DNA of 64,000 nucleotides. Source: Streptomyces peucetius. Lineage in GTDB: Bacteria > Actinomycetota > Actinomycetes > Streptomycetales > Streptomycetaceae. The stretch spans positions 7,440,001-7,504,000 of the forward strand of contig NZ_CP107567.1 of NCBI RefSeq assembly GCF_025854275.1, read 5' to 3'. Of the stretch, positions 24,771 to 32,546 are shown one piece after another (the stretch's first letter is position 1; the number at the start of each line of letters is the position of its first letter). Position numbers and translations under genes: made by a program. Below the pieces are notes generated by a model. It was not told where the DNA came from. It did not search any database and saw only the letters and a list, made by a program, of their open reading frames with translations.

Positions 24771-25984
24771 CCGGGACGGGCATGGCCGCACTGGCCGTGG
24801 TGGGCATCCTGCTGCTGGCCCTCGGCGCGGTGATCGGCCGGCTGACGGCCGGACGCGGCGCTGACCGCCCGGACCTGGACCTCGGTACGCCCGTCGAACG
24901 CGCCACCTTCCACACCCTGCACACCGCGTCCCTCGCCGCGCCGCCGCTGCGGGCGGGCCTCACCGAGGACACAGCGCGCAAGGCCGCCCGCCGGCTGCGC
25001 CCGCTGCTGGGGACGGAGGCCCTGTGCCTCACGGACCAGGAAGGGGTCCTCGCCTGGGACGGGCCCGGCGCCGACCGCCACCGGCAGCAGGTGATGGCGC
25101 TGGTGGCGGAGGTGCTCGACTCGGGGCGCAGCAGAAGTGTCCACGCCGAGTGCGACGAGCTGGACTGCCCGCTGCGCTGGGTCGTCATCGCACCGCTGAC
25201 CGGCGAGGAAGGCGTGCTGGGCGCGCTGGTCGCCTACGGCTCCCGGGAGTCGGCCGTACTGGTGCGGGCGGCCACCGAGGTGGCCCGCTGGGTCTCCGTG
25301 CAGCTGGAGCTGGCCGAGCTGGACCGGTCCCGCACCCGGTTGATCGAGGCGGAGATCCGGGCCCTGCGGGCACAGATCTCCCCGCACTTCATCTTCAACT
25401 CGCTGGCCGCGATCGCGTCGTTCGTCCGCACCGATCCGGAGCGGGCCCGTGAACTGCTGCTCGAGTTCGCCGACTTCACGCGCTACTCGTTCCGGCGGCA
25501 CGGCGAGTTCACCCAGCTCGCCGACGAACTGCGCTCCATCGAGCAGTACCTGGCCCTCGCCGGGGCCCGCTTCGGCGACCGGCTCAAGGTCACGCTCCAG
25601 GTCGCCCCGGAGGTCCTGCCGGTCACCCTGCCCTTCCTGTGCCTCCAGCCCCTGGTCGAGAACGCCGTCAAGCACGGCCTCGAGGACTCCAGGAACGTCT
25701 GCCGGGTCACGATCGCCGCCCAGGACGCGGGCGCCGAGGCGGTGGTGACGGTCGAGGACGACGGCGTGGGCATGGACCCGCAGGTGCTGCGCGCCATCCT
25801 CGCCGGTGAGCGCACCACGTCCTCGGGCATCGGCCTGAGCAACGTCGACGAGCGGCTGCGCCAGGTGTACGGGGACGACTACGGGCTGGTCATCGAGACC
25901 GCCGTCGGCGCCGGGATGAAGATCACCGTCCGTATCCCCAAGTACCGGGCGGGCGTCCACTCCTCGGCGGGTCCGCGGCCCTGA
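24767..25984 (+). CDS. LytS/YehU-family sensor histidine kinase
   Basis: A 405-residue kinase. One N-terminal transmembrane helix (7-27) is followed by a GAF-like cytoplasmic region (about 45-180), then the His_kinase domain with the phosphoacceptor His207 in LRAQISPHFIFNSL, and a HATPase domain (LQPLVENAVKHGL, VEDDGVGM, GIGLSNVDERL). Unlike classical LytS it lacks the six-helix 5TM receptor, so the signal may come through the symporter or from inside the cell. ATG 24767 overlaps the symporter stop as ATGA and has GAAGGAG 8 nt upstream, so kinase and carrier are made together. Partner regulator: LytTR protein at 21316. Confidence 0.9.
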   Translation: MTGTGMAALAVVGILLLALGAVIGRLTAGRGADRPDLDLGTPVERATFHTLHTASLAAPPLRAGLTEDTARKAARRLRPLLGTEALCLTDQEGVLAWDGPGADRHRQQVMALVAEVLDSGRSRSVHAECDELDCPLRWVVIAPLTGEEGVLGALVAYGSRESAVLVRAATEVARWVSVQLELAELDRSRTRLIEAEIRALRAQISPHFIFNSLAAIASFVRTDPERARELLLEFADFTRYSFRRHGEFTQLADELRSIEQYLALAGARFGDRLKVTLQVAPEVLPVTLPFLCLQPLVENAVKHGLEDSRNVCRVTIAAQDAGAEAVVTVEDDGVGMDPQVLRAILAGERTTSSGIGLSNVDERLRQVYGDDYGLVIETAVGAGMKITVRIPKYRAGVHSSAGPRP

Positions 25985-25989
25985 GCTGA

Positions 25990-26001
25990 TCCCCGCGGGG
26001 A
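25990..26001. terminator. Short GC palindrome between convergent genes
   Basis: TCCCCGCGGGGA is a perfect 12-bp palindrome in the 20-nt gap between the kinase stop and the convergent hypothetical gene. It might act as a bidirectional terminator; short. Confidence 0.35.
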
Positions 26002-26004
26002 GGT

Positions 26005-26520
26005 TCACCACAGGTGGATCGCCAGGTGACCGAGGGGCAGACCGAGCTCCCAGGCGGGCATCCAGACCTGCGCCGCCTCGTCGGGAGGGACGTCCGCGGG
26101 ACGGGAGGGGTGCCAGGGCTCCAAACCCGTGAGGTCGGTGGCGAGCAGTTCCGTGTCGCGCAGCAGGCGCCAGGCGTCCGAGGCGAGCGCGAGGTCGGGG
26201 TCCTCGCCGCCGTGCCGCTCCCGTGCCGTACGGTCGGCGAGCCGGCCTTGCACCCACTGCGGCCAGGGGTGTCCGTACGAGGTGACGGTCAGCCACTCGT
26301 CGACCTGGGCCGCCGGTGACGCACCGGAGAACGGGTCGGCACCGTCGCACAGATGGATGGTGAGGGCGAGCGCCTGCCGGCCGGCCCGGAACTCCAGCGA
26401 GTCGGGCTCCACCAGGGCGGCGGTGCGCAGCATCTCGTCCGCGGTGTATTCGGCGCACAGCCACGCCATGGGGACGGCGATACCGCCTCCGCTGGTGCCG
26501 TTCGTACTCCCGGGCTGCAC
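26005..26520 (-). CDS. Hypothetical protein
   Basis: A 171-residue soluble, Trp-rich acidic protein (MAWLCAEYTADEMLRTAALV, WLTVTSYGHPWPQWVQGRL, LGLEPWHPSRP-like segments). No domain recognised. GTG 26520 is preferred because GAGAGG lies 8 nt upstream; ATG 26469 is an alternative that keeps the hydrophobic core. It sits 84 nt downstream of the ECF sigma gene in the same direction and might be under the same control or part of its regulon. Confidence 0.6.
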   Translation of the reverse strand: MQPGSTNGTSGGGIAVPMAWLCAEYTADEMLRTAALVEPDSLEFRAGRQALALTIHLCDGADPFSGASPAAQVDEWLTVTSYGHPWPQWVQGRLADRTARERHGGEDPDLALASDAWRLLRDTELLATDLTGLEPWHPSRPADVPPDEAAQVWMPAWELGLPLGHLAIHLW

Positions 26521-26604
26521 GTTCCCCACCCTCTCCCGTACGACTGGATTCGCTTCTCGACGACGAGCCTCCACCGACAGACACGGTGGAGTGGGCCTGT
26601 TTGC

Positions 26605-27222
26605 TCAACTCGCCCGTGACGTTTCGCAAACGACCGCCCGGCGGCGACCACCGGTGGGGGAGGCGGCCATCACCGTGGCTCCCGGGGCGGACGTGGCGGC
26701 GCGCCTGCTGTACCCCGGCAGACAGCGGGCGAGGGCGCGCAGCGCGTAGTACGAACGCGACTTGACGGTGCCCGGCGGGATGCCGAGGGCCTGCGCGGCC
26801 TCGTTGACGCTCAGCCCGTGGAAGTAGATCTGGACGAGCACGGCGCGGTGCTCGGGGCTCAGCGAGCCGACCGCGGCACGCACGTCCAGGGCGGCGACCG
26901 CACTCTCGGTGACGTCCGCCGGGTCGGGCGTGGTGGCCAGCACCCCGTCGCCGATCTCGGTGGGCCGGGCCATCCGGGAGCGCCGGGCGTCGATGGCGAG
27001 GCGGCGTCCTACGGTGAACAGCCAGGGGCGCATGGACTCGTACGGGGCGTCGAACGCCTCGGGGTGCTGCCAGGCCCGTACCAGCGTCTCCTGCAGCAGG
27101 TCCTCGGCGCGCTGCTGGTCCCCGTAGGTCAGGCCCAGCAGAAAGTTCAGCAGCGCGGGGCCGTGCTCCCGCTGCAGCTCCGCCATGGCCTGCTCGTCGG
27201 TCGTCGCGGTCGCCGTCGCCAT
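26605..27222 (-). CDS. ECF-type RNA polymerase sigma factor
   Basis: A 205-residue group IV sigma factor. Region 2 is at about 20-90 (GDQQRAEDLLQETLVRAWQH, then PWLFTVGRRLAIDARRSR), region 4 at about 110-170 (LSPEHRAVLVQIYFHGLSV, then the helix-turn-helix GIPPGTVKSRSYYALRAL). The 35 residues after region 4 are Ala/Ser/Arg-rich and not conserved. GAAAGGGTG lies upstream of the ATG. Its natural partner would be a zf-HC2 anti-sigma factor; none is adjacent, but an orphan one is encoded 5.4 kb away at 20485-21153, on the same strand. Confidence 0.9.
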   Translation of the reverse strand: MATATATTDEQAMAELQREHGPALLNFLLGLTYGDQQRAEDLLQETLVRAWQHPEAFDAPYESMRPWLFTVGRRLAIDARRSRMARPTEIGDGVLATTPDPADVTESAVAALDVRAAVGSLSPEHRAVLVQIYFHGLSVNEAAQALGIPPGTVKSRSYYALRALARCLPGYSRRAATSAPGATVMAASPTGGRRRAVVCETSRAS

Positions 27223-27501
27223 CGCCTACACCCTTTCTCCGCAGAGGTCCGCTGACACGTGGCGTATACGAACGCATCCCGGCGCACAGCGACAGACGGC
27301 GTGCCGCGGTCTGTCGGCGAACGGTCGCAACCAGCGGCGAGTGGTGCGGTGAGCGGTCGACCGGGCCGCCGGGGTCGGTGGAATGCGCGGGTCCGTTGCA
27401 GCGACCGGATCGGCTGTGTCGCTTGACTCGGCACGTCCTCCCCTGTGGATTCAATTCATCCGATATTCCGTTAATCGTGCAAATCGGGAGGCTGGTCGAC
27501 G

Positions 27502-28704
27502 ATGCCACACGCGCGATCCGCGCCACGGGCCACGGCGGCCGTCTGCGCCGTCCTGCTCGCAGGAGCCGCGGGCTGTGCCGGACACGACCCCGGCCACCCG
27601 GCGGCGCCCCGGCCCGGCTCCACAGGCGCCGGACCCTCCGCGGCCCCCGGCGCCGCCTCCGAGCCCCGCGGCTTCACCCTGGTGGCCAGCGGCGACGTCC
27701 TGCCGCACGACTCGATCATCGACCAGGCCAGGCTGGACGCCGGCGGCCACGGCTACGACTTCCGCCCCATGCTCGCCGGGGTGGGCCCGGTCGTCTCCCG
27801 CGCCGACATCGCCGTCTGCCACATGGAGACCGTCTACGGGGAGAACGGGAACTACACCGGCTATCCGAGCTTCAAATCGCCACCCGAGATCGCCACCGCA
27901 CTCGCCCACACCGGCTACGACTCGTGCTCCACCGCCTCCAACCACACGCTCGACGACGGCGCCGCCGGAGTACGCCGCACCCTGGACGCCCTCGACCGGG
28001 CGGGCATCCGGCACGCCGGCTCAGCGCGCACCCCTCAGGAGGCGGACCGACCGGCCTGGCTCACGGCCGCCGGCGCCAAGGTGGCCCACCTCGCCTACAC
28101 CTACGGCACCAACGACATCCCGCTCCCCGAAGGCCAGCCCTGGGCCGTCGACCTCATCGACGAGCAGCAGATCGTCGCCGGCGCCCGCGAGGCCAGGAAC
28201 GCCGGGGCCGACGTCGTCATCGTCAGCCTCCACTGGGGCACGGAATGGCAGACCGAGCCCGACCGGCAGCAGCTGGACCTCGGCCGGTCCCTCACCGCGT
28301 CCACGACCGGCGGGCGCCCCGACATCGACCTGATCCTCGGTACCCACGCCCACGTCCCCCAGGCGTACGAGAAGGTCAACGGCACCTGGATCGTCTACGG
28401 CATGGGCGACCAGATCGCCGGCGACATGATCAACCACTGGGGCGAGCAGGACCCCCGGGGCAACCAGGGCTCCCTCGCCCGCTTCACCTTCTCGCCCCCC
28501 GCCACGCCCGGGGGCCGGTGGGACGTCACGAAGGCCGAGTACATCCCCCAGTGGATGGACACCGCCGCGGGCCGGGTCGTCAACCTGCCGGAGGCGATGC
28601 GCCGCGAAGGCCCGCGCGCCGACTACGCCGAGGCCGAGAAGGCGGTGACCGACGCTGTCCTCAGCCGTGGTGCGGCAGCGGACGGTCTCACCAAGGGCCG
28701 CTGA
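27502..28704 (+). CDS. CapA-family metallophosphatase-fold lipoprotein
   Basis: A 400-residue exported protein. Signal peptide with lipobox LAGAAGC (Cys25), a 30-residue Pro/Ala/Gly linker, then a calcineurin-like fold of the CapA/PGA_cap group: SGDVLPHD, CHMETVYGENG, STASNHTLDDG, VSLHWGTEWQ and GTHAHVPQ supply the metal-binding Asp, Glu, Asn and His residues. In Bacillus, CapA/PgsA works in poly-gamma-glutamate synthesis or export; Streptomyces members have no assigned substrate and no capBC genes are here. A possible TTGACT (-35) lies at 27423. The stop is 8 nt from the convergent stress-protein gene. Confidence 0.88.
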   Translation: MPHARSAPRATAAVCAVLLAGAAGCAGHDPGHPAAPRPGSTGAGPSAAPGAASEPRGFTLVASGDVLPHDSIIDQARLDAGGHGYDFRPMLAGVGPVVSRADIAVCHMETVYGENGNYTGYPSFKSPPEIATALAHTGYDSCSTASNHTLDDGAAGVRRTLDALDRAGIRHAGSARTPQEADRPAWLTAAGAKVAHLAYTYGTNDIPLPEGQPWAVDLIDEQQIVAGAREARNAGADVVIVSLHWGTEWQTEPDRQQLDLGRSLTASTTGGRPDIDLILGTHAHVPQAYEKVNGTWIVYGMGDQIAGDMINHWGEQDPRGNQGSLARFTFSPPATPGGRWDVTKAEYIPQWMDTAAGRVVNLPEAMRREGPRADYAEAEKAVTDAVLSRGAAADGLTKGR

Positions 28705-28712
28705 GCGAGCGC

Positions 28713-29177
28713 CTACGGAACCACCGTCACCGGCCACCGTCCGGCCTTCACCAGCCGTACCGCGACCGAGCCGACGAACCGGTGCCCGGCCGACTCGGAC
28801 GCGCCCACCACCACGGCGTCCGCCCGCAATTCGTCCGCCGCCGCGACCAGCCCGGCGTACGGGTCCCCGCGGAAGGTGTGGAACTCCCAGCGGACGTCCC
28901 AGATGCCCCGCAACCGCTCGGCCGCCGCCCGTACCTCCTCCACCAGCCCCTCGGCGATCTCCCCGGTCAGGTCCGGGACCGGCATGCCCAGGGCCGCCCC
29001 CGCCGGAATCACCGGCTGCACATAGACGATCGCGAGCAGCGCGTTCTGCCGCCGGGCGAGACCGGCGGCGTACGCCGCGGCGCGCAGCGACGACTCCGAG
29101 CCGTCGAGACCGGCGACGATCACCTTGGGGCCGTCGGTGCCCCGTTCGAACTCCTGGGGCGGGTCGTGCTCCGTCAC
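28713..29177 (-). CDS. Universal stress protein (UspA family)
   Basis: A single-domain, roughly 154-residue UspA protein. VIVAGLDGSESSLRAAAYAA opens the fold, and the ATP-binding loop GASESAGHRFVGSVAVRLV (G-x2-G-x9-G-S type) is near the C-terminus, so nucleotide binding is expected. GTG 29177 gives the usual family length; a longer start at 29213 would add 12 non-conserved residues. GGAA lies close before the GTG. Convergent with the CapA-like gene. Confidence 0.85.
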   Translation of the reverse strand: MTEHDPPQEFERGTDGPKVIVAGLDGSESSLRAAAYAAGLARRQNALLAIVYVQPVIPAGAALGMPVPDLTGEIAEGLVEEVRAAAERLRGIWDVRWEFHTFRGDPYAGLVAAADELRADAVVVGASESAGHRFVGSVAVRLVKAGRWPVTVVP

Positions 29178-29334
29178 ACTTCCGAGGGTATCGGCTCCTG
29201 GCCGGCCGCCCACCGGACGCCGCCCTCCGAGCGAGGAGTACCGCCTGCCCGCGCGCTGCTCCCATCAGGTGCATTCACCGGTACAACCGGTGTTGATCAG
29301 TCGATGACGGCGGTGGTCGTGCGAGCAGTGGCCC

Positions 29335-30171
29335 ATGAAGAAGGATCAACTGCCTCCCGGCCGTCGCTCGGTGCTCCGTATCGCCGCGTGCCTCGGCGCC
29401 ACCGCCGCCGGAAGCCTGCTCGTCGGTGAGCGGGCCGAGACCCCGGGACGCGGGCCCGCAGGAGGGGCGGCCGCGGGCCCGCAGGCCGCCGTTCGTCCGC
29501 CGAAGGCCACCTCCTACCGGCTGCGGCCCCTGGCGGCGTACGCGGCGCCGGCCCTGCGGCGTGCCAGGCCGCCGGTGCGCCGGCGGCCCTTCCTGGAGAT
29601 CCCGGACATGGGCCGCGCCATGGTGCTCACCTTCGACGACGGCCCCGACCCCCGCTACACCCCGGACATCCTCGGCATCCTGCGCGAGTACGGGGTGCGG
29701 GCCATGTTCTTCGTGTGCGGCGAGATGGCGACCGACAACCGCGACCTGCTGCGCGAGATGGCCGACGACGGCCATGTGGTCGGCAACCACACCTGGTCGC
29801 ACCCGCTGGTCCCGAAGTTGCCGCCCTCCAGGATCCGCGACCAGCTGGGCCGCACCAGCGAGGTGATCGAGAAATCCCTCGGCGAGGCACCACTGTGGTA
29901 CCGCGCGCCCTACGGCGCCTGGAACAAGCACTCGTTCGAGATCGGCGCGGAACTCGGCATGGAGCCGCTCGGCTGGACGCTCGACACCCTCGACTGGACG
30001 CGGCCGGGGACCTCCACCATCGTCCGGCGGGTGCTGCGCGGGGCGGCCCCCGGCGTGGTCGTGCTCTCGCACGATGCGGGCGGGAACCGGTCGCAGAGCG
30101 TGGCGGCACTGCGCCGCTATCTGCCGGAGCTGCTCGACGAGGGCTACCGGATCACGGTTCCGCGCCGCTGA
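29335..30171 (+). CDS. Polysaccharide deacetylase (NodB domain), exported
   Basis: A 278-residue exported enzyme. The N-terminus GRRSVLRIAACLGATAAG is a twin-arginine-like signal. After a basic, Ala/Pro-rich linker the NodB domain (about 95-275) shows the family motifs: TFDDGPDPRYT, HTWSHP (H-x3-H), RAPYG and the late LSHD. It probably removes N-acetyl groups from peptidoglycan or another amino-sugar polymer in the envelope. Monocistronic; its stop is 7 nt from the convergent sortase stop. Unlike the deacetylase at 5830-7974 this is the compact classical CE4 type. Confidence 0.9.
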   Translation: MKKDQLPPGRRSVLRIAACLGATAAGSLLVGERAETPGRGPAGGAAAGPQAAVRPPKATSYRLRPLAAYAAPALRRARPPVRRRPFLEIPDMGRAMVLTFDDGPDPRYTPDILGILREYGVRAMFFVCGEMATDNRDLLREMADDGHVVGNHTWSHPLVPKLPPSRIRDQLGRTSEVIEKSLGEAPLWYRAPYGAWNKHSFEIGAELGMEPLGWTLDTLDWTRPGTSTIVRRVLRGAAPGVVVLSHDAGGNRSQSVAALRRYLPELLDEGYRITVPRR

Positions 30172-30178
30172 CGCCTCC

Positions 30179-30826
30179 TCAGACGACCTCGACCATGTGG
30201 GCGAAGACGACGACGTTGCCGTCGTAGCCGTCCGCCTGGGAGTATCCGCCGCCGCAGGTGATCACCCGCAACTCCGGCTGGCCCGTGTCGGCGTACACCC
30301 GGACGCCGGGGAAGTCGTGCTTGGAGAAGACCTCCACGCCGTACACCTCGAAGACGGCGACGCGGCCGTCGAAGCGGGGCACCTCGATCCGGTGGCCCGT
30401 CTTGACGGAGCCGAGGCCGTAGAACACGGCGGGGCCGGCCTGGTTGTCGACGTGCCCCACGATGACGGCGGTGCCACGCTCGCCGGGGGAGATGCCGTTC
30501 TGGTACCAGCCGGCCAGGTTGGGATCCTGCGGCGCCGGTGCCGCGACCCAGCCGTCCTGGTCCAGGCCGACGTTCACGATCGGGGCGTCGACCTCGATGG
30601 CCGGGATGCGCACCCGCTTGGCCGCCGCGTACGGCAGCGGCTCCAGCGGTACGGGAAGGAAAACCTCGCCCGCACTGGCGTGCGAGGCGGCCGCCGCGGG
30701 CTGCGGCGGGCCGAGGCCGACGTCCACTCCGTTCTTGACGAGGGCGATGCCGGTGAGCATCGCCAGAGCCAGTACGCCCCAGGGCGAGCGCCTCCTCGGC
30801 TCCCAGCCGTACCTGTCCTGCCCCAT
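30179..30826 (-). CDS. Class F sortase
   Basis: A 215-residue membrane-anchored transpeptidase-like protein: one N-terminal helix (SPWGVLALAMLTGIALV), then the sortase barrel (about 65-215) with RIPAIEVDAPI, catalytic His in VIVGHVDN and catalytic Cys in ELRVITCGGGY. No Arg is present between that Cys and the C-terminus (GGGYSQADGYDGNVVVFA), where sortases normally have one. The class F label follows the length and the ITCGG-NVVVFA pattern. ATG 30826 has GGGAGAA 3-4 nt upstream. It is divergent from a C-terminally anchored surface protein, a likely functional partner. Confidence 0.85.
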   Translation of the reverse strand: MGQDRYGWEPRRRSPWGVLALAMLTGIALVKNGVDVGLGPPQPAAAASHASAGEVFLPVPLEPLPYAAAKRVRIPAIEVDAPIVNVGLDQDGWVAAPAPQDPNLAGWYQNGISPGERGTAVIVGHVDNQAGPAVFYGLGSVKTGHRIEVPRFDGRVAVFEVYGVEVFSKHDFPGVRVYADTGQPELRVITCGGGYSQADGYDGNVVVFAHMVEVV

Positions 30827-31137
30827 GGTTCTCCCTTCGCGCGCTTGTGGGCACGCTAAGCGGGGTGCGGGGCTCCGGCGAGGGGGGAAGCGCGAACGGG
30901 TGGCCGTCGCCAGCAGGGATGGCCCATCCGAGTATTCGGGGCGATAAAACTTCTGATGGTCCGTGACCTGCGACTCCGTCAGGTGGAGATGCGCTTCGTC
31001 GGCGTGTCGGCTCACCGGGGTGGACCAAGGCCGAAATGCGATGAAAGCACCGGCCGGTGATCGTTCGTCATGGAAGACGTACTCGTCGATCATCCCGGAG
31101 CGCCGCTTTGGGGCGTCTTCCTTCTGGAGGTTCAACG
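30827..31137. other. Divergent intergenic region, sortase / surface protein
   Basis: No gene is seen. On the plus side GGAAGACG (31072-31079) pairs with CGTCTTCC (31114-31121), a perfect 8-bp stem that ends 2 nt before the ribosome-binding site CTGGAGG (31124-31130) of the surface-protein gene, so it may affect that gene's translation. Confidence 0.45.
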
Positions 31138-32061
31138 ATGCGTGCCTCACGCGCTCTCGCAGCGACGGTGACCGCTTTCGCGGCCGTCGGACTGTGCGCT
31201 CCCATGGCCGCTGCCGGTGGCGGCGACGGCCCGAGGAACGTTCAGGTCAGCCCGTCCTCGGTCCACCAGGGCGGCATCCTGACCATCACCGTCGACGGCT
31301 GTCACCGTGGCGGTGTGGTCAGCTCCAACGCGTTCCCGGACGCCATGCTGTCCAGCCGGGACCGTGACCGTGATGACGGTGACAACCGTGATGACCGTGA
31401 CAACCGCGATGACCGCGACAACCGCGGCGACCGCGACAACCGCGATGACCGCGGTGACCGTGACAACCGCGATGACCGTGACAACCGCGATGGCCGTGAC
31501 AACCGTGATGACAGGGACGACCGGGACCAGGCCGGTAGTGGCAGGGCCGGCGAGTCGGTCGCCAGGGCCCGGGTTCGCAACAACGCGACTCCGGGGAACT
31601 ACAGCCTGACGGTCAGGTGCAACGACCACCCGCAGACCGCCACGGCTTCCTTCCGCGTGCTGCCCGGCCGCGGCGCACAGGGCGGTCTCGGCGGTTCGAT
31701 CGGCCCGACAAACGCCGAAATGGCGATCGGCGCGGGTCTGGTCGCCACGGCGGCCGTGGGCGGCAGTCTGTTCATCGTCCGCCGCCGTCGCACGGTCGGC
31801 GCCTGTGGCGGTGGCGCTGGGGATGTGCGTGTACGGGGGAGGCGGGCGTACGCGGCCATCAGTGCCGGCGCCCGGTCGACCGCCGGCGCACGACGAGTAC
31901 CGTCGCGGTGGCTGCGGCGGCGACCAGGGCACCACCGGCGGCGATCTCCGCGGTGTTCATGCCTTCGAAGCTGCCGCCCACACCGCCGCGCACGCCGGCG
32001 GGCGGGGTGGTGGTCCTCGTGGAACTGGCGGTGGGGCTGGAGGTGCCACCGGAAATCCTGA
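31138..32061 (+). CDS. Surface protein with Asp/Arg/Asn repeat insert
   Basis: A 307-residue predicted surface protein. Signal peptide 1-25, an Ig-like half domain (NVQVSPSSVHQGGILTITVDGC), then a 55-60 residue block made almost only of Asp, Arg, Asn and Gly (DNRDDRD units), then the rest of the domain (NNATPGNYSLTVRC) and a C-terminal helix MAIGAGLVATAAVGGSLFIV ending in RRRR. It has no LPxTG motif. ATG 31138 has CTGGAGG 7 nt upstream. After the RRRR anchor, where its paralogue ends, the frame runs on for 85 residues of Arg/Trp/His-rich sequence antisense to the next gene; this tail is probably not functional and points to a lost stop or a frameshift near 31795. Confidence 0.75.
   Translation: MRASRALAATVTAFAAVGLCAPMAAAGGGDGPRNVQVSPSSVHQGGILTITVDGCHRGGVVSSNAFPDAMLSSRDRDRDDGDNRDDRDNRDDRDNRGDRDNRDDRGDRDNRDDRDNRDGRDNRDDRDDRDQAGSGRAGESVARARVRNNATPGNYSLTVRCNDHPQTATASFRVLPGRGAQGGLGGSIGPTNAEMAIGAGLVATAAVGGSLFIVRRRRTVGACGGGAGDVRVRGRRAYAAISAGARSTAGARRVPSRWLRRRPGHHRRRSPRCSCLRSCRPHRRARRRAGWWSSWNWRWGWRCHRKS
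31357..31530 (+). repeat. Imperfect 6/12/18-nt repeats encoding DNRDDR
   Basis: About 174 nt made of variants of GACAACCGTGATGACCGT, with synonymous T/C changes at third positions and copies differing by 6 nt steps, so slippage has kept the frame. Inserted in the middle of a domain that is uninterrupted in the neighbouring paralogue. Confidence 0.9.
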
Positions 32062-32377
32062 GGTCCAGGGTGCCGATCCGTCCGATGCAGTTGAACTGCA
32101 CCGTGTACACGGTGCCCGGCCTGGCGTCCCAGTCGACGACGGCTGTCGCGGCACCGTTGCGGGGGACGGTCACGGTGTCGAACACGGCGGAGGTGACAGT
32201 GGTGTTGCTGGGGCAGCCGCCCGCGGTCAGGGTGACCCGGCCGCCCGCCGCGACGGTCGAGGGCGTGACGTTGAAGTCGTACGGCGTGTTGTTGACGGCC
32301 ATGGCCGTGGGGGCCGCCGTCACTGCGAGTGCGGCCGCTCCGAGCAGAGCGGCGGATGCGGCACGTATCGCGCGCAT
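31859..32377 (-). CDS. Surface protein paralogue with C-terminal anchor
   Basis: A 172-residue exported protein: signal peptide (1-27), an Ig-like domain (FNVTPSTVAAGGRVTLTAGG, VDWDARPGTVYTVQFNC), a Ser/Thr/Pro-rich stalk (GTSSPTASSTRTTTPPAG), then a helix ending in VRRRSTGRRH. It is clearly a paralogue of the convergent protein at 31138: same start (MRA-x-RA), same domain edge (VxPSxVxxGGxxTLTxxGC) and same pre-helix motif (N-x-AE-I/M-A). It lacks LPxTG. The C-terminus is antisense to the run-on tail of its neighbour. Confidence 0.82.
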   Translation of the reverse strand: MRAIRAASAALLGAAALAVTAAPTAMAVNNTPYDFNVTPSTVAAGGRVTLTAGGCPSNTTVTSAVFDTVTVPRNGAATAVVDWDARPGTVYTVQFNCIGRIGTLDLRISGGTSSPTASSTRTTTPPAGVRGGVGGSFEGMNTAEIAAGGALVAAAATATVLVVRRRSTGRRH

Positions 32378-32546
32378 GGTGGTCCTCCGGTCCCGAGGAG
32401 CAGTCGCGGAACGATTTCCGCAGGGGTCGGAAAATGCACCTCGATCACCGAAACGCTAAAAGCGGTGTGTGTCCCCCGCGATCGGTGTAGGGCAAACGGG
32501 TCATTTGGCTGATCCGGGCAGGCGAGACGACCGGCGTGTCGGCGTT

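Noticed and set aside
27502..30826. Poly-gamma-glutamate capsule operon
   Set aside because: Only a CapA-like protein is present; CapB, CapC and CapE are missing and neighbouring genes face different directions.
31357..31530. CRISPR-like array
   Set aside because: The repeats are short, contiguous and in frame within a coding sequence, with no spacers or cas genes.
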